From Galeopsis tetrahit (lineage: Eukaryota > Streptophyta > Magnoliopsida > Lamiales > Lamiaceae): DNA of 64,000 nucleotides. Numbering within the stretch: the first letter of the stretch is position 1; the number at the start of each line of letters is the position of its first letter. The notes beneath the pieces are model-generated. The model was given only the letters and a program-made list of their open reading frames with translations, ran no database searches and was not told where the DNA came from. This document shows positions 55,130 to 64,000 of the stretch, one piece after another. The position numbers and the translations under genes were made by a program. The stretch spans positions 23,242,001-23,306,000 of the forward strand of contig OY776130.1 of the NCBI GenBank assembly GCA_963675135.1, written 5' to 3'.

Positions 55130-58100
55130 TCAAAGATCATCCTCAGGAGGTGGCAACATCCCATATTGTGCCCACACTCTTCTTTTCAAGGCCATGGCTT
55201 CTTGGTTTGTTCCCTTAGGTCCAAGAACCATCTTGTTTAGCTTGAGGATCTCAGTGAATTCTCTCAGAATTCTTGCTTGATCAATCCATCCTTCAAGCTT
55301 TGGAGGCATGTAAATGATTGGCTTGGGGGCAGTGAGTTCAAATCTTGCAATGTCAGCAGCTGCAAGCAATTGTTGATAAAGTTCTCTGTAGTACTCTATC
55401 ATGAACTCAGCAAAAGTGGAGTTGGCATCCTTTCCATTCCATCTGTCAATGACATAGTAATCATAGACAAACTCCCTTTTTGCTTCCTCCCATGAGTCAT
55501 TCAGCTGTTTTGGTTCCCATTTATCCAAGTGAGGATATTTGGTATCCATTGGGATCAATAGCTGTGGCTTCATCTTGTTATAAGTTGCTCTCTTCCTTCT
55601 TGGCTTCTGGAAGTCTGCTCTTCTCTTATCTCTTGCTCTTTGTGCTTCATCCATCAACTCCATTTTTTCTTGGGCCCTCATCATGGCCAGCTTCTGTTGA
55701 GTTTCAGGGTCTTTGCCATACCCTTCATGAAACAGCTTTGATGGATCATTTAGCACCACTACTTTCTTCTTCTTGGGTCCTGGTCCAAAGCCTTCTTCAT
55801 ACAGCTCCTCTACACCTTCAGAAGCTTTGGCACCTTCAGTGAACTTAGTCTCAGTAGACTTTTCCTTTTCAGAAGACTTGCCTTTTTCAGTAGTCTTGGA
55901 TACTTCATCCAATTCTTCCAAGTTTAGCACTGCTGGCTCCTTTCCCTTTCCTTCAGGAGCTTTGTCCTTACCCTTTCCCCCTTTGACTGGGCTTCCAATC
56001 ACTAAGGCACCTTTTGCCCTTGCTCTTTCCCTTTCCCCCTTTTTGGCAGCATCGAAACATTCAGGCTTCAGTTCACTCATAGTAGATGCCAATAAGGACT
56101 GGGCTTGGGTTAGAGACTTCATCTCCTCCAACAGATATACATTCTCATCATGTATATTTTGCATCCTATCACTGCTCAAGCTAAGGAAAGCTAGAACAGG
56201 CTTCATTTTCTGTTGGACAACCTCCTCCATGGTTGCCTTTAGAGATGCATCCAGTTGGGCCTTAAGAAGCTCAGTGAGGTTGGCCACTGCACCTTCAGCA
56301 ATGTTGGCCAATACCTCTTGGAAAATTTTTTCTGAGGCTGCTTTCACCATAGCTAGCCTTTGCTCTTCAGCTCTTTGCCTTTGCAGGGCAGTCTTTCTTC
56401 CAAGAGCTTTCTTCACCACTGACCTCAATGTCTTCACATTCCTATTGTGGTTGATTCTTAGCAAAGATTGCTCTTTCTTTACATCCTTTGAAACTGACCT
56501 CATGGTGTTTTTAGCTTTGATGACTTCAGTGGAGATGGTTTGCAGACCAGTCTCAACTCCACTGATCCTTGCTTCTAAGGTAGGTAACACCACATCTTCT
56601 GAGCCAGTTAGCCTCATTTCTACAGATGCCAAGGTTCTTCCATGCTCATCCAATGCTCCAGAAGTTTCTGCATGAGCTGTTTGGACTTGATGAGCCAAGG
56701 AATCCAATTTCTCTGATTGCATCCCAAGCAAGGCTTGTGCTGATCCACTATCAACTTGAATGGGTGCATCTGTTAAGAGTTCATCTGCAAAAATTTGATC
56801 AAAGGTTATACCTGCAATATCAGACAAATCAAACGAGTCAGTAAAAACACATTTATATGCCTCAATATCTTTTTCATAAGACTCTGATACATCAGCAGTC
56901 TTCTCCTCATTTTCAACTATTTCTTTTCTCCCTTCATTAAAGATTTCCTCACTTAAAGGAACAGGCCTCCTCTCATCAAGGGATTCCTGAAGTTCAGATT
57001 TGACTTCAAGAATAGCCTGCCCTTCCTCACTTATATCACCCTCATTTGGTGGTACACTCACTATCCTAGTGATTACCACCTCTCTATCATCCACTACTCC
57101 CTCTGGTTTTTCCACTAACAACTCCTTTTCAACTCCATCACCTAAACCTGCAGCATCTCCACCTTCAACAAGGTTCAAAGATGACAGTTGTGGGGAGATC
57201 ACAGTGCTTACATCAACAGCCACTGAGTCATCCTGAATGATTAAGGGCTGATCAGTGTCCAACTCATCTGACACTGAATAGGCCTTAACCAAACCAGCCT
57301 CTAATACAGGAACCTCCACATCTTTAGGCTGTGCCTTGGGTTCAGAAGAACCTTCATTGGCAGATGTGTCTTTGGTTGTGTTACCACCCTTGGTCAACAC
57401 CTCTGAAGATACAGAGCCTTTCCTATGATAGGTTCTAGGAGGGTTGGAAAGTCTTTCAGAGACAGAAGGTTTAGGAATATTGGCTTGAGGGGTTTCAGGA
57501 GGGTTGGATTTTGAGGGGTTTGAGGGATCATCAGGGGAATCATCATTATTGGAGCTACTTTCAGGGTGTTTGATGCCCTTAGTTTTCCTTTCCCTCTCCT
57601 CATTAATCTTATCAGCTACCAGTTTTGCAAACACTTCCTCATCAATGAGAAATCTTGTCTTTGAAACTCCAGCAAAGTGTAGCAATCTGTTCTCCTCCAC
57701 TTGCCACCAGTTTGCACCTTTATCTTGGATGACTTGTGATATCTCCATCATAGACTTGTCTTTTACATCAACAAGCATCTTTAGATCATGAAATGTCCTC
57801 TGAATTCTTGGAAATTCAGCAAGCTGTGGGTACAGACTGTCCACAGTAGCCTTGGCTCCTCCTCTGAGCATACTTTCATAAGTATACTCCTCCTCATCTC
57901 CACTTGAATGGGGACTTTGGGTTATAGGGGAGTTGGCTCTGGGTTCTCCTAATGTGGCTTCAGGAAGGTTTAGTTCAGGAATGTTGGCTTCAGAAGGGTT
58001 GGGTGCAATAGAAGGTGTTTCAGTTGCTTTTGAGAGCAATGGATCTGAAGGGGCTTTACTCAGAGGGGTTGGCTCAAAGAGTGCAGCTTCTAATTGCTTT

Positions 58101-59626
58101 AAATAATTGAGCATAGATGAGTCAAGGGGAGAGTTTAATCTAGTCTCATCAACTGCTATATCTGCTAGCACATCTATCCCACTTCTTTGCACACTCCCTT
58201 CAGGAGAGTATCTCTTTGTAAGATTGATAGGGGTAATAGGTTGATTGGTTGGGGTTATATGGGTTTCAGGGGAGTTGGGCTCAAGGTTCTGAATTTCAGG
58301 GATGTTGGCCTCTATTGGTTGACCTTCAGGGACCTTGGATTCTGGAGTGCCAGAACCAGATGAGTTGGTCCTTGACTTGGATTTGGTCCTGCTTTCAGCT
58401 CTGCTCTCTCTAAGAGCAAGTTGTAGAGACCTTTCCTCTTGGAGCTCCAACACCTTTTCAGTAGGCTTGGCCCTTCTCTTGCTAGCTCTACTGCTCCCAC
58501 TTCCTTCACCATCCTTCTCAGGGACAACCTCCCTGATCCTTTTATCACCCTTAGACTTTTGTCTAGTCTCATTGTATTTCTGTCTCAACTCTTCTGAATG
58601 ATCAGAAGGCACACTCACTCCCTCTTCAGCAACTTCTTCAATCTCTGTTGAAGCTCCTGAATTCTCCTCTGAGGGGATTTGAGACAGTTTCCTTGTCTTC
58701 ATTACTCTGGCCTTTGTCCTCTTCTTCAATTTTGGCTTCTCCTCCATCTTTTCTTCAGCAGGCTTGGCCAGAAGCATCCTCCTTTGCTCAGTTTTCTTGC
58801 TGAGCTTTCTGAATAGAATCTTTTGGGCAGGGAGGGGCTTTGCAAAGGTTTACATTTGAGAATAATGGGAAAACTTCTCAATCAACAAGCTTGCCCTGGT
58901 GCAATACTTGAGTTTCCCATCTAGCACAACCTTGTTGTGGGCTCTCACTTTAAACTTGGCATTTTCCTTCATCATCTCAGACATGATGAAGGTCTTCCAA
59001 TCAAATCTGATGCCTTTATCACTAGCATCAATTACTGCAGCCATGATTCTGATCCTTGGATGGCTGACTTGCTCCAAGCTTCTAGTATTACTCAAGAGAC
59101 TCTTAGCAACTACCTCAAAGAGGTTGAGAAATTCTGGCTTGAGAGTCTTCTTGTTTTGTGTTGAAGAGATGGGACCTGGAACTATGAGCCATTCTTGTGC
59201 TATCTCCTCTTCATGATCAGCACCATAAAATTCTGGATTCCTTCCCTCTGAAGGCAAACCAAAAGCTCCTTCAAGATCTTCTGAAGAGAATTTCACTCTA
59301 TGAAATCTCTCTTCCTCCTCTTCTTCATCCACATAGGACAATCTGGTGGAAACTTCACCATCTTCTGGCCTGCCTCTCCACTTAAGGAAGGCAAAGAACT
59401 CAGCCATGTAATTGTCCAAACAAGAGTTTGGCCTTTCCTCCATGAACTTCTGAAGGCCTGCTCTTCTTAACCATCTCAGGGTTGGAGTGATTTCAGGATC
59501 TTCACTTGTAAATGATACTATTGGCTCAAAGTGAAGACTGTTCTTATTACTCAAGTATCCAAAATCAAGGTCTAGAGCCTTGTTGGAGAAATCTATGATC
59601 ATCTCTGGTCTAACTTTGGGAGCCAT
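55130..59626 (-). pseudogene. Element D ORF3 (envelope-position protein), one nonsense codon and a 94-codon deletion
   Basis: ATG at 59626, in one frame to the TGA at 55130, 1,499 codons, broken only by TAA in place of Gln (CAA in B) at about 58849-58852. It is the best preserved ORF3 of this family. It starts MAPKVRPEMIIDFSNKALD, then the globular domain shared with element A (FGLPSEGR; RIRIMAAVIDASDKG), Ser/Lys/Glu-rich sequence, Pro-rich PEANIPE-type repeats, coiled coil and the C-terminal domain. Compared with B, about 94 codons are missing in frame at about 55905, including the basic KIKRAKRKKR stretch that could be a nuclear localisation signal. No membrane segment is visible. Role unknown. 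Confidence 0.85.
56032..56047 (-). other. PPT-like tract inside element D ORF3
   Basis: Sense GCCAAAAAGGGGGAAA, encoding AKKGE; counterparts exist in A, B and C. Confidence 0.6.
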
Positions 59627-59800
59627 TGAAGATTACAGAGATGAAATTGAGAGAGTTTTGAGAGAGTTTGAAGAAAAAATGAGCTAGGGTTTCAAATGCT
59701 TGGGGAAGAAGAGTGTGTGGGGAGTTCTTAAGACTTGAGAATATTCTAAAAAGAATGTTTGTCAATGAGTTGGTGAGATTTGTGTATTTTCAACGGTTGT
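59627..59800 (-). promoter_or_regulatory. Host-gene-like leader of element D ORF3
   Basis: CT-rich leader with AAACCCTAGCTC about 60 nt before the ATG, nearly identical to the leader in B. The region 59801-60150 behind it is noncoding spacer without features I can name. Confidence 0.4.
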
Positions 59801-60149
59801 CAAAAATGGAAAACACACTTGGACGGCCAGGATGAATTTCAGGGGAGTTGGCCAGTTTTGATCCAATGGTTAAGAGCCAATGTAACAGTGAGTTATTGGT
59901 TTTATTCAAAACGTGGAAGTTATTTAATATTTGTTAATGGTTGGGGAGTTTTCGAGATAGATCATGGCTTGAAAAGTGTAATGCAAACAAGAGTTAAATC
60001 TTGGCATTTAATGCATGGAAAGTGACCTTTTGGGTGGGGTACAAATTAAATCCCACAGAGATGATATATGTAATTGGGACAGATATCAAGATAGACAATG
60101 ATTACCCAAAATAGGTGCTTATCAAACCAAGTAAATAGTTTGATAGCCA

Positions 60150-60241
60150 AGACAACTTATTTGACCCTACGAGGACAAGTGTCCTGAAGAGATGTGGACA
60201 AGAGTCCTGAATATCAATGGACAAGTGTCCTGAGTAATTTG
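60150..60241. repeat. 23-bp tandem units starting GGACAA, element D
   Basis: Units at 60173, 60196 and 60219 match those of B with the same 23-bp period; the first unit (60150, AGACAACTTATTTGA) is degenerate. It lies about 90-180 nt after the pol stop. Confidence 0.88.
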
Positions 60242-60327
60242 AGTCATCTCTTCTGAACTTCAGTAGATTTGACCAAGTCTGCTGAAGATCAATTCAGCTC
60301 TTTTACTCCCATTAACTTCAATGAGTT

Positions 60328-63300
60328 TTACTTGTCCAACTTCCCTAGATCAAGTAAACCCAACTCTGCTGATAGCTCCAGAAACCTTGCCTCTGCAAGT
60401 GGCTTTGTTAGGATATCAGCTTTTTGATGATCTGTATGGATCTTGACCAACTTTATGTCCTTCTTCTCCACATGATCTCTAATGAAGTGATGCTTGATGT
60501 CCACATGTTTGCATCTTGTGTGCAAGACAGGATTTTGTGATATAGCAATGGCACTGTTGTTATCACAAAATATTGACACTTCAGTAGAGTTGACTTTGTA
60601 GTCTCTTAGTTGTTGTCTCAACCATAGGATCTGAGCACAACAACTTCCAGCTGCAACATATTCAGCTTCAGTGGTGGAAGTAGCCACTGTGTTTTGCTTC
60701 TTGGAGAACCAAGATATGAGCTTGTTGCCTAAGAATTGACAAGTCCCTGAAGTGGACTTTCTATCAATTCTGCAACCTCCATAATCAGCATCTGAGTAGC
60801 CAGTTAACTCAATTTTGTCATCAACAGGGTACCAAAGGCCTAGATTCTCAGTGCCTTTTAGATACCTCAAAATCCTCTTTGCAGCCTCAAGGTGGCTTTT
60901 CTTAGGATTTGCTTGAAACCTGGCACAAACACCTACTGCAAAGGTGATGTCAGGCCTGCAGGCAGTGAGATAGAGGAGTGAACCAATGATTCCTCTATAC
61001 TCAGTGGAGTTGGTTGAAACACCATTCTCATCAGGATCCATCTTCCAATTTGTGTTCATTGGGATCCTTACTGGCTTGCTAGTAGCACACCCAAACTTCT
61101 TGATCATTTCTCTGGTGTACTTAGCTTGGTTGATGATGATTCCTTCTTTTGATTGCTTGACTTGAAGACCCAAAAAGAAGTTCATCAAACCCATCATGGA
61201 CATCTCAATGCTCTGCATTAGCTTGGAGAACTTCTCACACAGCTTTTCATTTGGAGATCCAAATATTATGTCATCCACATAAATTTGGACAAGCAGGATG
61301 TCCTCTCCTTCAGATATTCTGAAGAGAGTTCTGTCCACAGTTCCCTTGGTGAATCCATGATCCAAGAGGAATTGTGACAGTGTATCATACCAAGCCCTAG
61401 GGGCTTTCTTGAGTCCATATAGAGCCTTCTTTAGTCTGTAAACTTGGTTTCCAACCTCAAAACCTGGTGGTTGCTCCACATAGACTTCTTCCTTCAAGAC
61501 TCCATTCAGAAAGGCACTCTTGACATCCATTTGGTATACTTTGAACCTCTTGTGGGCTGCATAGGCTAGAAAGAGCCTTATTGCTTCTAGCCTTGCCACA
61601 GGTGCAAATGTCTCATCATAGTCAATGCCTTCATGTTGACAATAGCCTTTTGCCACAAGTCTTGCTTTGTTTCTGACAATCACATCATTTTCATTCTTCT
61701 TGTTCTTGAACACCCACTTTGTTCCAATAACATCTTGATGTGAAGGTCTATCCACCAGCTCCCATACTTCATTTCTGGTGAATTGAATCAGTTCTTCCTG
61801 CATGGCTGTGATCCAATTGGCATCTTGAAGTGCTTCTTCAATGTCACTTGGTTCTTGCTCTGACAAGAAACAACAGAAAAGAGCACTTTCACCATGAAAT
61901 CTCCTTGTTTTGAATCCTATACTTGGGTCACCAAGTATTAGATCAGTAGGATGGTCAGACAACCAAGTCCTTCTTTTTCTGATCTCTTCAGTAGAGTTGT
62001 CCTCTACTAAGGTTGAGTCATTTTGATCATAAAATTCAGGGTAATTGAATGCAGGATCTAATTCAGGATCATAATCAGGGGTGTTGTCCTCAATGTCAGG
62101 GACATTGGCTTTTTCAACATTTTGAGTTCCCCCTTGATTATTTAATCCATTAACTACCTCAACAGGAACTGCTTCTTCATTGGTAGTTGTTACCTGGATG
62201 TGAACTGGGATTGGATCATTCAGTTCACCATTCCTTTCAGTGAGATTTATCTCAGGAGTATTGCCTTCAGGATTGTTGTCCAATGTAGAGTTTTCAGGTA
62301 GGTTGGCTTGGACAACATCTATGAATTCAGTGTCTTTGTCTTTTAGGCTCAGTCTGGTTGTCCTCTGTGTGATTTCCTCTGGTTCTAAGTTCTCATTCCT
62401 GAACTCATGAATAGATTCATCAAACACAACATGAGGTGTTTCCTCCACAATAAGAGTTTTCTTGTTGTAAACCCTGAAAGCTCTACTGATTTGAGAGTAT
62501 CCAAGGAATACTCCTTCATCAGCTTTGCTGTCAAAGGCTTTCAGCTGTTCTTTTCCATTATTGTGAATAAAACACTTGCAACCAAAAATATGAAAGTATG
62601 ACACTTTAGGCAATCTTCATTTCTAGAGTTCATAGGGGGTTTTGCCTTGCCCCTTAGTGATCAAACATCTATTTTGAGTATGGCATGCAGTGTTTATAGC
62701 TTCAGCCCAAAACCTCTTATGTAAGTTTGAATCAGCAATTAAGGTTCTAGCAGCTTCTTTTAAAGTCCTATTCCTTCTTTCTGCAACTCCATTTTGTTGG
62801 GGAGTTCTAGCTGCTGAGGTTTCATGAGCTATTCCATTAGATGTGCAATACTCATTGATGTATGAATTAATGAACTCAGTGCCTTTATCAGATCTTATCT
62901 TGATAATGCTAAGGCTTTTCTCATTTGACAATCTCTTTAGTAGTTCAGGCAGTTTGACTTGAGTTTCCTTCTTATTAAGGAGAAATACTACCCATGTGAA
63001 CCTAGAGAAGTCATCTACTACAACCAATGTGTATTTTCTACCATTTATGCTTGCAGGGGTAATTGGTCAAAAAAGGTCCATGTGTAGGAGTTCAAGCACC
63101 CTTTCAGTAGAGATGACTGGTTTTCCCTTAAATGAGGCTTTGATCTGTTTTCCTTCTTGGCATGGTTTACATACATGCTCTTTAATGAAAACCTCATTAG
63201 GTAGTCCCTTAACTAATGCATTTCTAGCAATTTTGTTCATTGTTTTGAAGTTCAAGTGGTTTAATCTTTTATGCCATAACCAACTTTGTTCACTAGAACT

Positions 63301-63714
63301 TTTAGCAATGAAGCATGCAGCATCAGTAGACTTGTCCCAGTCTGCAAAGTACACATTTCCTTTCCTAGTTCCAGTCAATAGAATTTGTTGAGTCTTATCT
63401 TTGATTAAGCATTTTCCACTAGAAAACTCAACATTGAAATCTTTATCACAGAATTGACTAATACTTAGGAGATTATATTTGAGACCAGCCACATAAGACA
63501 CATTGGATACTTTGATGTTACCAATCATCAAAGTACCATAACCTTTTGTAGTTGCTTGTGAGTTGTCTCCAAATGTGACATTTGGGCCTTCTTTTTCAAT
63601 AAAATCAGTGAGGAGTTCCTTGTTTCCAGTCATGTGCCTTGAACATCCACTGTCAAGGTACTATGCTGACTTTTTGCTCATGCTCCTCTTCTTGTGGCCC
63701 ATTGGTACCTGCAA
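60328..63714 (-). pseudogene. pol: Element D pol, at least four nonsense codons
   Basis: One frame with TAG (Trp, protease SAWYLD) at 63661-63663, TGA (Gly, integrase DLFGP) at 63067-63069, TAG (Trp) at 62623-62625 and TGA (Gly) at 62617-62619. It stays open from there to 60328. Integrase IRSDKGTEF and PQQNGVAERRNR, RT MDVKSAFLNG and YVDDIIFG, and RNase H GYSDADYGG are readable. One codon is lost in MQSIEMS compared with MQSKFEMS of B. It is the most damaged pol here, although the RT and RNase H part is uninterrupted. Confidence 0.93.
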
Positions 63715-63717
63715 TTA
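63715..63717 (-). promoter_or_regulatory. In-frame TAA between gag and pol of element D
   Basis: ATC TAA TTG CAG GTA CCA on the sense strand, as in B and C. Confidence 0.6.
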
Positions 63718-64000
63718 GATTGGTTTAGGTACCCTTTGAGTTTTGGGTCCTGATTGGTTAGCAGTACCTTTAGGAACCCAAACTTGCCTAATAACCCTGA
63801 TTGATTCAAGGTGGCTAAGTTGTCTTCCTCTAGCATCTACATACACTGCCTTTCCCTTAAATGCCTTGTGGAAAGTGTGTGTGAATGTGTTAACTCTGTA
63901 AGTTTCAGGAGAGTTGTCAAGTCTCCTGAACTTTTGAGTTCTTTGTGCTACTTGAGGGAATATTTGAGGAAAGGCTTTCTTATGACCATTACCCTGTGGC
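63718..64000 (-). pseudogene. gag: Element D gag, C-terminal tail only (cut by window edge)
   Basis: The basic tail of Gag, ending VPKPI before the TAA, matches 35249-35530 of B closely. The rest of gag is beyond the window, so its state is unknown. Typed pseudogene only because the element's pol is broken. Confidence 0.8.

Larger units (their letters stand above)
52962..64000 (-). mobile_element. Element D: Sirevirus nested in the 3' LTR of C, 5' end outside the window
   Basis: 3' LTR 52962-54606, PPT, ORF3, spacer, pol and the last part of gag. The rest of gag, the PBS and the 5' LTR lie beyond 64000. GGCAG (52957-52961) is the expected left target duplication. Closest to B. Pol has at least four nonsense codons. 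Confidence 0.95.

Noticed and set aside
55130..59626. ORF3 as a true viral envelope glycoprotein
   Set aside because: No signal peptide, membrane anchor or Cys-rich ectodomain is visible; the product looks soluble with coiled coil. Only its position matches.

Overview
This is nuclear DNA of a flowering plant, most likely a eudicot; the species cannot be told from the sequence. I found no intact host gene, and nearly the whole window is nested transposable elements. The evidence is long terminal repeats (LTRs) beginning TG and ending CA, primer sites matching plant initiator tRNA-Met, Ty1/Copia polyproteins of the Sirevirus (SIRE/Maximus) type, an L1-type LINE with a C-terminal RNase H, and typical plant DNA elements (Stowaway, PIF/Harbinger, pogo/Lemi1-like).

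Layout. 1-13497: element A, a divergent Sirevirus on the minus strand whose 3' LTR is cut by the window edge. 13498-15226: AT-rich sequence with no gene seen. 15227-15666: 3' part of an old Sirevirus-like LTR. 15667-20985: decayed LINE (+) carrying a Stowaway MITE, an internally deleted PIF/Harbinger element and a tRNA-derived SINE. 20986-21435: unassigned, with a coding-looking patch. 21436-24166: relic E, a Sirevirus gag split by a solo LTR (22431-23998). 24167-24251 and 39491 onward: an older sequence split by element B. 24252-39490: element B, complete Sirevirus (-). 40983-42946: relic F, a Sirevirus reduced to LTR, leader and primer site, holding a pogo-like element. 42947-52961: element C, Sirevirus (+). 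52962-64000: element D, Sirevirus (-), inserted inside the 3' LTR of C and running off the right edge.

B, C and D are one family and A is another. All share the order LTR, primer binding site (PBS), gag, a single in-frame TAA, pol (protease, integrase, reverse transcriptase, RNase H), noncoding spacer, a third long reading frame (ORF3), polypurine tract (PPT), LTR. ORF3 sits where Sireviruses carry a so-called envelope-like gene, but I see no signal peptide or membrane segment in it. It has an N-terminal globular domain shared between the two families, a Pro/Glu-rich middle, coiled coil and a conserved tail. Every element has coding lesions, so none looks autonomous now, although the LTR pairs of A and B differ by only about 1 percent by hand count.

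The most interesting signals are nucleotide-level and noncoding. They are a 12-mer (CAACTCTMCTGA) recurring in gag, pol and LTRs in more than one reading frame; an array of TGCTCTGAT copies, complementary to the PBS, before the 3' PPT of B, C and D; a 23-bp repeat array just after pol; a copy of the PPT inside ORF3 of both families; the conserved TAA between gag and pol; and a host-like promoter and leader in front of ORF3.
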